From: Rubrivivax sp.
GTDB lineage: Bacteria > Pseudomonadota > Gammaproteobacteria > Burkholderiales > Burkholderiaceae_C
Direction of reading: 5' to 3'
NCBI GenBank assembly: GCA_016790425.1
Contig: JAEUPF010000082.1
Span: 1-37,200, forward strand
Length of the DNA: 37,200 nt
Every line of letters starts with the position of its first letter. Position 1 is the first letter of the stretch. The notes under the pieces were generated by a model. That model ran no database searches. It was not told where the DNA came from and saw only the letters and a list, made by a program, of their open reading frames with translations. Both the position numbers and the translations under genes were made by a program. Shown here piece after piece: positions 20,033-28,810 of the stretch.

Positions 20033-20899
20033 ATGCCCGCCACGCCCACGCCCAGCCGCCCCACCGTGGCCGACAAGCGCCGCGCCTTTCATCGCCTGCA
20101 CGAGGCGGGCTGCTTCCTGATCCCGAACCCGTGGGACGTGGGCAGCGCCCGCTGGCTGCAGGGGCTGGGCTTCCAGGCCCTGGCCACCACGAGCTCGGGC
20201 TTCGCCTGGTCGCGCGCGCGGCCCGACAACGGCATCACGCGAGAAATGGCGCTGGCGCACCTGGCCGAGATGGTGGCTGCAACCGACGTGCCGATCAACG
20301 CCGACTTCGAAAGCGGCTTCGCGGCCGATGCGGCCGGCGTGGCCGAGAGCGTGCGGCTGGCGGTGGAGACCGGCGTCGCCGGCCTGTCGATCGAGGACTC
20401 CACCGGCGAGGCGAGCGCACCGCTGTTCGCGCTCGACACCGCCGTCGAGCGCCTGCGCGCCGCCCGCCGTGCGATCGACCGCGCCGGCGGCGACACGCTG
20501 CTAGTCGGCCGCGCCGAAGGCTTCATCGCCGGCAGGCCCGATCTGGCCGACACCCTGGCGCGACTGAAGGCCTACGCCGACGCCGGCGCCGACTGCCTCT
20601 ACGCGCCGGGAATCCGCACCCGCGAGCAGATCACGGCCGTCGTCGCCGCGGTGGCGCCCAAGCCCGTGAACCTGCTCGTCGGCGGTGCCAGCGAGTGGAC
20701 GATGGCCTCCATCGCCGCGCTCGGGGTGCGCCGCGTCAGCGTCGGCGGCGCCCTGGCACGCGCAGCGTGGGCCGGCTTCATGCGCGCGGCGCAGCAACTC
20801 GCCGAGGAAGGCCGCTTCGATGCCTTTGCCGAAGCGGCGTCGGGCAAGGCGCTCAACGAGTTCTTCGCGGCGGACGCGGCCGGCTGGTCGCCCCGGTAG
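20033..20899 (+). CDS. Isocitrate lyase / PEP mutase family protein
   Basis: A 288-residue TIM-barrel protein of the PEP mutase/isocitrate lyase superfamily, which makes or breaks C-C or C-P bonds next to a carboxylate with Mg2+. Visible signatures are IPNPWDVGSARWLQ near the N-terminus, TTSSGFAWS, the metal-binding strand NADFESGF, then LSIEDS, and LVGRAEGFIAGRPD. The KKCGH loop of true isocitrate lyases is absent, so this belongs to the broad subgroup of uncertain substrate (oxaloacetate or 2-methylisocitrate-type lyases are possible). The ATG at 20033 follows GAGAAGGA with about 10 bases of spacing. It is probably a monocistronic gene divergent from the VWD gene, in a metabolic neighbourhood without a clear pathway. 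Confidence 0.88.
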   Translation: MPATPTPSRPTVADKRRAFHRLHEAGCFLIPNPWDVGSARWLQGLGFQALATTSSGFAWSRARPDNGITREMALAHLAEMVAATDVPINADFESGFAADAAGVAESVRLAVETGVAGLSIEDSTGEASAPLFALDTAVERLRAARRAIDRAGGDTLLVGRAEGFIAGRPDLADTLARLKAYADAGADCLYAPGIRTREQITAVVAAVAPKPVNLLVGGASEWTMASIAALGVRRVSVGGALARAAWAGFMRAAQQLAEEGRFDAFAEAASGKALNEFFAADAAGWSPR

Positions 20900-21003
20900 A
20901 CGAGGCGTCTTCGTCGCCACCCCGCCGCCAATTCGTCATCGCCCCTCCCGGCGGGGCAAGATCCGGCCGGCCGCTTCGACCGTGCCGGCAGAATACGGCG
21001 CCA

Positions 21004-21019
21004 CCGCGCGAATGCGCGG
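21004..21019. other. Small hairpin between PEP mutase-family and VOC genes
   Basis: CCGCGC and GCGCGG with a GAAT loop, inside the 197-bp gap before the VOC gene. No T-run follows. It may be a weak terminator for the upstream gene. Confidence 0.35.
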
Positions 21020-21096
21020 CCGTGCATTCGCGGCGGATCATCTCGTCCGGCCCGCCCGTCGGCCGGCAGCCACCATCCCGGCAAGGAGCCTTGGCC

Positions 21097-21465
21097 ATGT
21101 TCGACCACGTCGGTTTCGGTGTCACGCGGCTTGCCGAAAGCAAGGCGTTCTTCCTGCGCGCGCTTCAGCCGCTGGCGGTGGCGGTGGTGATGGAGGGGCC
21201 CTACGGCGTCGGCCTCGGCCGCGGCGGCAAGCCGACACTGTGGCTGCACGAGAGCGGTGACAAGCCGGCGCCGCTGCACCTCGCCTTCACGGCCGAGAAC
21301 CGGGCGCAGGTCGATGCGTTTCACGAGGCGGCGCTGGCGGCCGGCGGCAAGGACAACGGTGCGCCCGGGCTGAGGCCGCACTACCACGCGAACTACTACG
21401 GCGCCTTCGTCATCGGCCCCGACGGGCATAACGTCGAAGTGGTGTGCCACAAGCCGCAGGCGTGA
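21097..21465 (+). CDS. VOC-family (glyoxalase-fold) protein
   Basis: A 122-residue protein of the vicinal oxygen chelate superfamily, made of two beta-alpha-beta-beta-beta modules. It starts MFDHVGFGVTRLAESKAFF and ends in the usual GPDGHNVEVVCH strand, where the Glu is a candidate metal ligand; other candidates are His4 and the His in LHLAFTA. Members include lyases, dioxygenases and binding proteins, so substrate cannot be assigned. AAGGAG at 21083-21088 gives 8 bases of spacing. The last codons (KPQA) form the first copy of a 23-bp repeat array that continues past the stop codon. Confidence 0.9.
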   Translation: MFDHVGFGVTRLAESKAFFLRALQPLAVAVVMEGPYGVGLGRGGKPTLWLHESGDKPAPLHLAFTAENRAQVDAFHEAALAAGGKDNGAPGLRPHYHANYYGAFVIGPDGHNVEVVCHKPQA

Positions 21466-21611
21466 GCGATCGTCAGCCGCAGGCATGAGCGATCGTCGAC
21501 CGCAGGCTTGAGCGATCGTCAACCGCAGGCTCGAGCGATCGTCGGCCGTCGATCCGCAGGCTCCAGCAGCCGTCGATCCGCAGGCTCGACCCGTCGCCAT
21601 CCGCAGGCTCG
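21454..21611. repeat. 23-bp tandem repeat array
   Basis: Four near-perfect 23-bp units, CCGCAGGCNNGAGCGATCGTC plus two variable bases (21454, 21477, 21500, 21523), then an 8-bp fragment, degenerate 24- and 23-bp units and a partial copy ending at 21611. The first four each carry the palindrome CGATCG at 23-bp spacing. The array starts inside the VOC gene and ends three bases before the next gene's GTG. There are no unique spacers, so it is not CRISPR. Confidence 0.92.
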
Positions 21612-21613
21612 AA

Positions 21614-22216
21614 GTGGTCGCCAAGCCCACGCCCACCCTCACCGAAGCGCTCGCACCGGCGCTGCTGGACGCGGTGGCGCGCATTCCGAACGCGCGCCGC
21701 CGGCGCAGCGCGCAACCCGAGGCCGATGCGCGGCGGCTGGGCCGGCGCGCCGCGTTGAAGTCGGCCGCCATCGCCGGCGCGCTGGCGCTGCCGGCCGGGC
21801 CGCTGGGCTGGCTGACGCTGCTGCCGGAGATGCGCGCGGTGTGGAAGGTGCAGGTGCAGCTCGTCGCCGACATCGCGGCGCTGTACGGCATGAAGAGCAC
21901 GCTGACGCAGGAGCAGGTGCTCTTCTGCCTGTTCCGGCGCGAAGCCTCCAGCGGTGCGCTGCGCGACCTCGTCGCGCGCGTGGGCGAGCGCTTCGTCGTG
22001 CGCCAGCCCTCGTCGGCGCTGGTGCGCATGGTGGCGGCCAAGCTCGCGGCGAGGCTGGCGCGCAGCCTGGTGGGCAAGGGCGCGGCCCGCTGGCTGCCGG
22101 TGGCCGGCGCGGTGGGCCTGGCCGCCTATGCTTACCGCGAAACGGTGCAGGTCGCCGAGGCGGCGGCGGAGCTGTTCGGCCACGAGGCCCGACCCGAAGC
22201 AGGAGACGAGCCATGA
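21614..22216 (+). CDS. EcsC-like membrane-associated protein
   Basis: A 200-residue protein with a basic N-terminus (ARIPNARRRR), a hydrophobic stretch at about 52-74, a central amphipathic helical region (LLPEMRAVWKVQVQLVADIA, then YGMKSTLTQEQVLFCLFRRE) and a second hydrophobic stretch at about 157-175 (ARWLPVAGAVGLAAYAY). This pattern recalls the EcsC/DUF697-like group, whose biochemical role is not well known; the assignment is from memory and tentative. The GTG start at 21614 follows directly on the 23-bp repeat array and no good ribosome site is seen. The stop overlaps the cupin start by four bases (ATGA), so the two are probably co-translated. Confidence 0.6.
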   Translation: MVAKPTPTLTEALAPALLDAVARIPNARRRRSAQPEADARRLGRRAALKSAAIAGALALPAGPLGWLTLLPEMRAVWKVQVQLVADIAALYGMKSTLTQEQVLFCLFRREASSGALRDLVARVGERFVVRQPSSALVRMVAAKLAARLARSLVGKGAARWLPVAGAVGLAAYAYRETVQVAEAAAELFGHEARPEAGDEP

Positions 22217-22701
22217 CGCAAGGCAAGCCGGTGCGGCCGCTGATGAACCTCGACGAGGTGGTGTTCGACGACGTCGAGGACAACGGCCTGTACACCTCGC
22301 GGCGCGGCAGCATCGGCTCGCGCATCGGCGCACGCCAGCTCGGCTACAACCTCACCGAGCTGCCGCCGGGCAAGTCGCAGTGCCCGTTCCACAGCCACTG
22401 CGCCGAGGAGGAGATGTTCCTCGTCATCGAGGGCGAGGGCGAACTGCGCTTTGGCAGCGAGCGCCATCCGATCCGCCGCCACGACGTGATCGCCTGCCCC
22501 GCCGGCGGGCCCGAGGTGGCGCACCAGATCTTCAACACCGGCTCGGTGCCGCTGCGCTACCTGTCGCTGTCGACGGTTGCGGCACTCGACGTGTGCGAGT
22601 ACCCCGATTCGGGCAAGGTCGGCGTCTTCGGCGGCCCGGGGCTGCGCAAGATGTTCCGCGCCGAGGGCACGGTGGACTACTACGACCGCGAGAAGACCTG
22701 A
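22213..22701 (+). CDS. Cupin-domain protein
   Basis: A 162-residue single-domain cupin. The first cupin motif is seen in CPFHSHCAEEEMFLVIEGEG (two His and a Glu as likely metal ligands) and the second in the PAGGPEVAHQIFNTG region with a further His. Such proteins are isomerases, dioxygenases or small-molecule sensors; substrate unknown. GGAGA precedes the ATG, which overlaps the upstream EcsC-like stop (ATGA). The 3' end overlaps the convergent xdhC gene by 22 bp. Confidence 0.9.
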   Translation: MTQGKPVRPLMNLDEVVFDDVEDNGLYTSRRGSIGSRIGARQLGYNLTELPPGKSQCPFHSHCAEEEMFLVIEGEGELRFGSERHPIRRHDVIACPAGGPEVAHQIFNTGSVPLRYLSLSTVAALDVCEYPDSGKVGVFGGPGLRKMFRAEGTVDYYDREKT

Positions 22702-23549
22702 GGCCGGCCCTCGGCGGACGGTCGTTCCGCGGGGCCGGCGAATGACGCCGCCGCGGCCCCCGCCGCCTGCATCAACTGCGCCACCGCCGCCAGCGCGATG
22801 ACCTCGGGCTCCTTGCCTTCGATGCCCGGCAGGCCGATCGGGCAGGTGATCCGTGCAAGCACTTCTTCGGCGATGCCGCGCTCGGCCAGGCGGTGCTCGA
22901 AGCGGCGCTTCTTGGTCTTGCTGCCGATGAGGCCGAAGAAGCCGAAGTCGCCGCGCTTGCAGATCTCGTGCGTGATGGCCAGGTCGAGGTCGTGGCTGTG
23001 CGTGAGCACGAGGTAGAAAGCGCCGGGCGGCGCCTGCGCCACCTCGGCCTGCACGGGCTCGACGCAGACGCGCTCGATGTGCCGCGGCGACGGCTCGGCG
23101 GGGAATTCGCTGTCGCGCTCGTCGATCCATTGCACCCGGCACGGCAGGCGGGCGAGCAGCGCGGCGATGGCGCGGCCGACATGGCCGGCGCCGTACAGCT
23201 GCAGCGCAAAGCGCGCGGCGCGCACGGGCCACGCCTGCGGCGCATCGAGTGCCAGCGGCGTGTAGCGCAGGGTCAGCGCCCCGCCGCAGCATTGGCCCAG
23301 GCTCGGCCCGAGCGCCAGGTCCTGGTGGCGCGTGGTCGCGCCGGGCAGGCCGATCAGCTCGCGCGCTTGCGCGATCGCCTGCAGTTCGAGGTGGCCGCCG
23401 CCGATGGTTCCGACGACCTCGTCGGTGGCGACCAGCATGCGCGTGCCCGCCTCGCGCGGCACCGAGCCGCGGTGCGCGGCCACTTCCACCACCACGGCGG
23501 GGCGCCCGGCGGCGCGCCAGGCCAGCGCCGCTTCGCGCAGGTCCGTCAT
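22680..23549 (-). CDS. xdhC: XdhC, molybdenum cofactor maturation factor for xanthine dehydrogenase
   Basis: A 289-residue protein that in studied relatives binds molybdenum cofactor, promotes its sulfuration and delivers it to XdhB. The XdhC/CoxI N-terminal domain shows HRGSVPREAGTRMLV, the VGTIGGGHLE motif and GQCCGGAL with Cys87 and Cys88. The C-terminal Rossmann-like domain begins LYGAGHVGRA and contains LTHSHDLDL and GFFGLIGSKTKK. The ATG at 23549 overlaps the xdhB stop (ATGA), showing coupling in the order xdhA-xdhB-xdhC. Its 3' end overlaps the convergent cupin gene. Confidence 0.95.
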   Translation of the reverse strand: MTDLREAALAWRAAGRPAVVVEVAAHRGSVPREAGTRMLVATDEVVGTIGGGHLELQAIAQARELIGLPGATTRHQDLALGPSLGQCCGGALTLRYTPLALDAPQAWPVRAARFALQLYGAGHVGRAIAALLARLPCRVQWIDERDSEFPAEPSPRHIERVCVEPVQAEVAQAPPGAFYLVLTHSHDLDLAITHEICKRGDFGFFGLIGSKTKKRRFEHRLAERGIAEEVLARITCPIGLPGIEGKEPEVIALAAVAQLMQAAGAAAASFAGPAERPSAEGRPQVFSRS

Positions 23550-25978
23550 CGAGGCGGGCCGGCCGCTGCGCGCACCGCGTCCACGGCAGCGAGGATCGCT
23601 TCTGCGGTGGCCGGCGCCGCCAGCGGCGGGTCGATGCGGTGGCCGCCGACCGCGGACACCGCGTCGCGGATCGCGAGGAACACCGAGAACGGCAGCAACA
23701 GCGGCGGCTCGCCCACCGCCTTGCTGCGGTGGATGGTGTCGGCCGGGTTCGGCGCATCGAAAAGGCGCGTCACGAACTCCGCCGGCGCGTCGTTGGCGCA
23801 GGGGATCTTGTAGGTGCTGGGCGCGTGCGTCGTCAGCAACCCCGTCTGCGGATGCCAGACGAGTTCCTCCATCGTCAGCCAGCCCATGCCCTGGATGAAC
23901 GCGCCTTCGACCTGGCCGATGTCCAGCGCCGGGTTGAGCGAGCGGCCGGCGTCGTAGAGCAGGTGCGCGGCTAGCACCTTGCTCTCGCCGGTGAGCGTGT
24001 CGACGACGACCTCGCTCATCGCGGCGCCGTAGGCGAAGTAGAAGAACGGGTTGCCCTGCATCTTCTCGCGGTCCCAGCTCAGGCCCGGGGTGGCGTAGAA
24101 GCCGTCGCTCCACAGCTGCACGCGCGCCATGTAGGCGGCCTGCACGAGTTCGGCGAAAGGCATGCTCTTGCCGTCGGCGACGCTGACGCGGCCATCGGCG
24201 AAGCGCACCCCGGCGGCGGCGCCGCCGAACTTCGCGGCGGCGAACGCAGCGAGCCGCTCGCGGACCTGCCGCGCCGCGTCCTGCGCCGCCTTGCCGTTCA
24301 GGTCGCTGCCGGTGCTGGCCGCGGTGGCCGAGGTGTTGGCCACCTTCTGCGTGTCGCTGGCCGTGCAGCGCACGGCCGCGAGCGGCAGGCCGAGTTCGTG
24401 CGCGACGACCTGCGCCACCTTGGTGTTCAACCCCTGGCCCATCTCGGTGCCGCCGTGGTTCACGAGCACCGAGCCGTCGGTGTACACGTGCACCAGCGCC
24501 CCGGCCTGGTTCAGGTGCACGACGTTGAAGCTGATGCCGAACTTCACCGGCGTCAGCGCGACGCCCTTCTTCAGCACCGGGCTGCCGGCGTTGAACGCGG
24601 CGGCCGCTTCGCGCCGCCCGGCGTACCCGCTCGTTCGCTCGAGCTCGGCGACGAGCTCGTGGATGACGTTGTCGCGGACGACCTGCCCGTACGGCGTGAC
24701 GTTGTTCGAATCGCGGCCGTAGAAGTTCGCCTTGCGCACCGCCAGCGGGTCGAGCTTCAGCTCGCGCGCGACCGAGTCGAGCAGCACCTCGGCGGCGAAG
24801 GCGCCTTGCGGGCCGCCGAAGCCGCGGAAGGCGGTGTTGCTCTGCGTGTGGGTCTTCCCCGAGTAGCCGTGCAGCGCCACGTGCGGCAGCCAGTAGGCGT
24901 TGTCGAAGTGGCACAGCGCGCGAGTCATCACCGGGCCGGACAGATCGGCCGAGTGCCCGGCGTTGGACACCATCGTCACTTCGGCGCCGAGGATGCGGCC
25001 GGCGTCGTCGTAGCCGACCTCGGCGTCGAACACGAAGCCGTGCCGGCGGCCGGTGACGAGGAAGTCGTCGTCGCGGTCCAGGCGCAGCTTCACCGGCCGG
25101 TTCAGCTTCGCGGCGGCCACGGCGGCACAACAGGCGAACAGCGCCGACTGGCTTTCCTTGCCGCCGAAGCCGCCACCCATGCGCCGGCATTCCACCTGCA
25201 CCGCGTGCGCCGGCCGGGCCAGGGCGTGCGCCACGACGTGCTGCATCTCGCTGGGGTGCTGCGTCGAGCACAGCACCTTCATGCCGTTGCCCTCGGCCGG
25301 CTGCGCGTAGGAGATCTGCCCTTCGAGGTAGAACTGCTCCTGGCCGCCGAGCGTGATGCGCTGCGTGAGGCGCCGCGGCGCGGCGGCGATCGCCGCGCGC
25401 GCATCGCCGCGCGCGAGGTGCATCGGCGGCAGCACGTACTGGCCGGCGGCGTGCGCGGCATCGGGCGTGAGCAGGGGCGGCAGCGCCTTCGCGACCACCG
25501 CCTGCTTCGCCAGTGCCGCGGCGCGGCGGGCCTCGTCGCGCGTGGCGGCGACGACGAGGAACACCGGCTGCCCCAGGTAGCGCAGCGTCGCGCCGGCCTC
25601 GCCGGCGAGGATGGGGTCGTCGTGCACCAGCGGGCCGCAGTCGTTGGCGCCCGGGATGTCCCGGGCGGTGAACACGGCCACGACGCCGGGCATCGCCCGC
25701 ACCGCGTCGAGGTCGAGGCGCTCGATGGTGCCGTGCGCGAGGGGCGACAGCCCGAGCGCGGCGTGCAGCGTGCCGGCGAGTTCGGGCACGTCGTCGGTGT
25801 AGGGCGCCGCGCCGGCCACGTGCAGCGCGGCCGACTCGTGCGGCAGCGGCTTGCCGGCGGCGCCGGTCGCGGTGGAAGCGGCAGCGGCGGCCGCGGCCGC
25901 GGCCGCAGAGCCCGCAGCGGGGGCCGTCGGCAGCGGCAGCGTCTCGACTTCCTGCGGCAGATCGGAGGGCTTGTTCAT
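23546..25978 (-). CDS. xdhB: Xanthine dehydrogenase molybdopterin-binding subunit
   Basis: The large catalytic subunit (810 residues), which hydroxylates hypoxanthine to xanthine and xanthine to urate. Visible family motifs: GGQEQFYLEGQ (211-221), MGGGFGGKES (268-276), TAFRGFGGPQG, NHGGTEMGQGLNTKV, and KAVGEPPLLL with catalytic Glu757. An odd N-terminal extension of about 40 residues includes ten Ala in a row before the domain begins at PHESAALHVAG; it is probably a disordered leader from repeat expansion. GAGGAA precedes the ATG at 25978. It lies 32 bp after xdhA and is coupled to xdhC. Confidence 0.96.
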   Translation of the reverse strand: MNKPSDLPQEVETLPLPTAPAAGSAAAAAAAAAASTATGAAGKPLPHESAALHVAGAAPYTDDVPELAGTLHAALGLSPLAHGTIERLDLDAVRAMPGVVAVFTARDIPGANDCGPLVHDDPILAGEAGATLRYLGQPVFLVVAATRDEARRAAALAKQAVVAKALPPLLTPDAAHAAGQYVLPPMHLARGDARAAIAAAPRRLTQRITLGGQEQFYLEGQISYAQPAEGNGMKVLCSTQHPSEMQHVVAHALARPAHAVQVECRRMGGGFGGKESQSALFACCAAVAAAKLNRPVKLRLDRDDDFLVTGRRHGFVFDAEVGYDDAGRILGAEVTMVSNAGHSADLSGPVMTRALCHFDNAYWLPHVALHGYSGKTHTQSNTAFRGFGGPQGAFAAEVLLDSVARELKLDPLAVRKANFYGRDSNNVTPYGQVVRDNVIHELVAELERTSGYAGRREAAAAFNAGSPVLKKGVALTPVKFGISFNVVHLNQAGALVHVYTDGSVLVNHGGTEMGQGLNTKVAQVVAHELGLPLAAVRCTASDTQKVANTSATAASTGSDLNGKAAQDAARQVRERLAAFAAAKFGGAAAGVRFADGRVSVADGKSMPFAELVQAAYMARVQLWSDGFYATPGLSWDREKMQGNPFFYFAYGAAMSEVVVDTLTGESKVLAAHLLYDAGRSLNPALDIGQVEGAFIQGMGWLTMEELVWHPQTGLLTTHAPSTYKIPCANDAPAEFVTRLFDAPNPADTIHRSKAVGEPPLLLPFSVFLAIRDAVSAVGGHRIDPPLAAPATAEAILAAVDAVRAAAGPPR

Positions 25979-26010
25979 CGTCGTTTCCTCGGGCGGCCGG
26001 CGGATCGGCG

Positions 26011-27567
26011 CTACGCCAAAGCGGTGCCGCCGCGCGCGAACACGCTCACTTCGGCCTCGGCCAGCGGCGCCACGGGCCGTGTCTCGAGCCAGAAGCGCCT
26101 GAGCAGGTTGCCGGCGACGCGGGCGCGGTAGCGGTCGCTGGCGCGCATGTCGGTCAGCGGCTTGAAGTCGGCTGCCAGCGCGGCGACGGCGGCATCGAGC
26201 GTCGCCTCGTCGTTCCACGGCCGGCCGCGCAGCGCCGCCTCGGCGGCGGCGGCGCGCTTGACGATCGCCGCCATGCCGCCGTAGGCCAGGCGCACGTCGC
26301 GCACGCGGCCTTGCACATCGAGCGCGATCGCCATGCCGGCGCTCACCGCCGAGATGTCGGAGTCGAAGCGCTTGCTGATCTTGTAGGCGCGCAGCGTCAT
26401 GGCATCGTCACCGGCGCGGCCCGGCCACGGCACTTCGATCGCCTGCACGAACTCGCCCGCCTCGAGGCGGTTCTTCATGTAGTCGACGTAGAAGTCGGCC
26501 AGCGGCAGGCGGCGCACGCGCTCGCCGCGGCGCAGCACGAGCCGCGCGTCGAGCGCGATCAGCACCGGCGCCGAGTCGCCGATCGGCGAACCGTTGGCGA
26601 CGTTGCCGCCCATCGTGCCGGCCTGGCGCACCGGCACAGAAGCGAAGCGCAGCCACATCTCGCGCACCGCCGGCCAGCGCGCGGCCAGTGCCGCCCAGGC
26701 CGCTTCGAGCGTGGCCGCGGCGCCGATGCACAGCACGCGCTCGCCATCGGTGTGGCGTTCGTCGATCGTGCGCAACTCGGCCACGTCGCCGAGGTGGATG
26801 ACCTCGGGCAGCTCGCGCAGCTGCTTGGTCACCCACAGCCCGATGTCGGTGCTGCCGGCGAGGAGCCGCGCCTGCGGCCTGGCGGCGCGCACACGTGCCA
26901 GTTCGGCCAGCGTGCGCGGCGCGTGGAAGGCCGGGCCGGCGAGCGGCGCATCGGCGGCGAGCGTGCGCAGCGCCGCAACGACGGGGGCGGTGTCGAGCCG
27001 GCGCGGCGCCGCCTCGAACATCTTCTGCCCGGCGTCGAGGATCGGCCGGTAGCCGGTGCACCGGCACAGGTTGCCCGAGAGGTCGTCGGCGAGTTGCTGG
27101 CGCGTGGGCAGCGTGCCCGCTTCGTGGTGGCGCTCGTAGCAGCTCCACAGGCTCATCACGAAGCCCGGGGTGCAGAAGCCGCATTGCGAGCCGTGGCAGT
27201 CGACGAGCGATTGCTGCACCGGGTGCAACGCAGCGCCGGCGCCGGCGCCGGCGCCGGCCGGCGAAGCGGGGTCGAGGCCGATGCCGGCCACGTCCTCCAC
27301 CGTGAACAGCGCCTTGCCGTCCAGCGTGGGCAGGAAGCGGATGCACGCGTTCACCGGTTTCAGCGCCAGCGCGCCGGCGGCGTCGAGCTCGCCCACCACC
27401 ACGGTGCAGGCGCCGCAGTCGCCCTCGGCGCAACCTTCCTTGGTGCCGGTGCAAAGCGCTTCCTCGCGCAGCCATTCGAGCACGGTGCGCGTGCTGCGGC
27501 CCTGCGCCGACGCATCGACTTCGACGATGGCGCCGCGGTGGAAGAAGCGGATCGGTCTTTCGCTCAT
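26011..27567 (-). CDS. xdhA: Xanthine dehydrogenase FeS/FAD subunit
   Basis: The small subunit (518 residues) carries electrons from the molybdenum site to NAD+. The N-terminal plant-type 2Fe-2S domain has Cys46, Cys51, Cys54 and Cys75 (GCAEGDCGACTV); the second 2Fe-2S domain has Cys129, Cys132, Cys168 and Cys170 (QCGFCTPG, LCRCTGY). The FAD domain follows with LLAGSTDIGLWV and TMGGNVANGSPIGD, and a CO-dehydrogenase flavoprotein C-terminal domain ends it. A short Gly-Ala repeat lies between the FeS domains. The ATG at 27567 starts MSERPIRF; an in-frame TTG four codons upstream is less likely. The gene is divergent from the LysR regulator. Confidence 0.96.
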   Translation of the reverse strand: MSERPIRFFHRGAIVEVDASAQGRSTRTVLEWLREEALCTGTKEGCAEGDCGACTVVVGELDAAGALALKPVNACIRFLPTLDGKALFTVEDVAGIGLDPASPAGAGAGAGAALHPVQQSLVDCHGSQCGFCTPGFVMSLWSCYERHHEAGTLPTRQQLADDLSGNLCRCTGYRPILDAGQKMFEAAPRRLDTAPVVAALRTLAADAPLAGPAFHAPRTLAELARVRAARPQARLLAGSTDIGLWVTKQLRELPEVIHLGDVAELRTIDERHTDGERVLCIGAAATLEAAWAALAARWPAVREMWLRFASVPVRQAGTMGGNVANGSPIGDSAPVLIALDARLVLRRGERVRRLPLADFYVDYMKNRLEAGEFVQAIEVPWPGRAGDDAMTLRAYKISKRFDSDISAVSAGMAIALDVQGRVRDVRLAYGGMAAIVKRAAAAEAALRGRPWNDEATLDAAVAALAADFKPLTDMRASDRYRARVAGNLLRRFWLETRPVAPLAEAEVSVFARGGTALA

Positions 27568-27629
27568 GGTGCTGTGCAACCTCGCCCTCGGGACTTACCC
27601 GAAAGGTACTCCGGCTGGCCCTCGTGGCG

Positions 27630-27668
27630 ATACGATCGGAGCCATACCGGCTATGCGGGCGATCATAT
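27630..27668. promoter_or_regulatory. Long imperfect palindrome, candidate LysR operator
   Basis: A dyad centred on 27649: outer arms ATACGATCG (27630-27638) and CGATCATAT (27660-27668), one mismatch, and inner arms CATA and TATG about the same centre. In total 13 of 19 positions pair. It lies between xdhA and the LysR gene and overlaps the LysR start codon, the classic place for autoregulation and divergent control. Binding is inferred from position and symmetry. Confidence 0.65.
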
Positions 27669-28650
27669 GGTGCAGCGGGCGGCTTTCGACACCATAGACC
27701 TCCATCTCATCCGCGTCCTGCACACCGTGATCACCGAACGCAGCGTCTCGCGCGCCGCCTTGAAGCTGGCCAGCAACCAGCCGGCGGTGAGCGCGCAGCT
27801 CAGGCGCCTGCGCGAGCTGACCGGCGACCCGCTGCTCGTGCGCGCCGGCCAGCAGATGATGCCCACGGAGACGGCGCTGTCGCTGGTGGAGCCGGCCGGC
27901 CGCGTGCTGCACGAGGCCGAGCGCCTGTTCAGCCCCAAGGCGCGCGAACGCGGGTTCGAAACCGCGCGCGACATTGCCAGGCTGAACGCCACCTTCCGCG
28001 TCGCCGCCAGCGACTACCTCGACCCGCTGTTCCTGCCCTCGCTGGTGGGCCACATGCAGCGGGTGGCGCCGCAGGTGCGGCTGGAGCTGATGCCGCTGTC
28101 GCGCGAGTACGACTACCGCCGCCACCTCGCGGTGGGCGATGTCGACCTGGTCATCGGCAACTGGCTGGAGCCGCCGGAGGAACTGCATCTGGCGCGCCTG
28201 CTGAACGACGAGGTGGTGTGCCTCGTTTCGGAAGACCACCCGGCCACCCGCGCCGGCCGCGCCTGGACGACGACGCGCTACCTCGAGTGCGAGCATGTGG
28301 CGCCGATGCCGATGCACCCCGGTGCCCTGGGCGTCATCGACCAGCATCTGGCGGCGGCCGGGGCGAAGCGCAACATCACCGTGCGCGCCTCGCACTTCAG
28401 CCTCATCCCGCTGATGGTGGCCGATACCTGGCTGGTGCTGACCACCGGGCGCCTCTTCTGCAGCCGCTATGTCGACACGCTGCCGGTGCGCGTCGTGCGC
28501 TGCCCGCTGGCGTTCCCGCCGCTGTCGTACTACCAGCTCTGGCACGACCTGACGCACAACGCCGCGTCGATGCGCTGGTTCCGCGGCCAGGTGCAGGAAG
28601 TGGCCCGGCAGTTGCCGCGGCGGGCGTTGCCGGGGCGGGTGGCGGCGTGA
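27667..28650 (+). CDS. LysR-family transcriptional regulator of the purine module
   Basis: A 327-residue LysR-type regulator. The winged HTH occupies about residues 10-70 (LIRVLHTVITERSVSRAALK, then SNQPAVSAQLRRLRE), followed by the linker helix and a periplasmic-binding-like effector domain (FRVAASDYLDPLFLPSLVGH onward). LysR proteins usually bind a site in the divergent intergenic region and respond to a pathway metabolite; here urate, xanthine or guanine would be plausible effectors. The ATG at 27667 lies inside the right arm of the palindrome. It is divergent from xdhABC and followed after 160 bp by guaD and the transporter genes, so it may control both sides. Similarity to a known purine regulator was not tested. 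Confidence 0.92.
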   Translation: MVQRAAFDTIDLHLIRVLHTVITERSVSRAALKLASNQPAVSAQLRRLRELTGDPLLVRAGQQMMPTETALSLVEPAGRVLHEAERLFSPKARERGFETARDIARLNATFRVAASDYLDPLFLPSLVGHMQRVAPQVRLELMPLSREYDYRRHLAVGDVDLVIGNWLEPPEELHLARLLNDEVVCLVSEDHPATRAGRAWTTTRYLECEHVAPMPMHPGALGVIDQHLAAAGAKRNITVRASHFSLIPLMVADTWLVLTTGRLFCSRYVDTLPVRVVRCPLAFPPLSYYQLWHDLTHNAASMRWFRGQVQEVARQLPRRALPGRVAA

Positions 28651-28810
28651 GGCGCATCGAGAGCTCGCACTTCGGCGGTCTGCGCGGCCAAGGGCGGCGC
28701 GGGCAGGGCCCGATCGCCGCAAACAAGCCCCGCCAGGCTCGCGCCCGCGGCCTTGCTCGCCACGACCTGCGGCCGCGGCGCGCCGCCGGCCTTGCGATAC
28801 GAGCGCGCGC

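Noticed and set aside
20033-20899. True isocitrate lyase (aceA) or methylisocitrate lyase (prpB)
   Set aside because: The KKCGH catalytic loop is not present and no glyoxylate or methylcitrate pathway genes are nearby.
21454-21611. CRISPR array
   Set aside because: The 23-bp units are directly adjacent with no unique spacers, and no cas genes are nearby.
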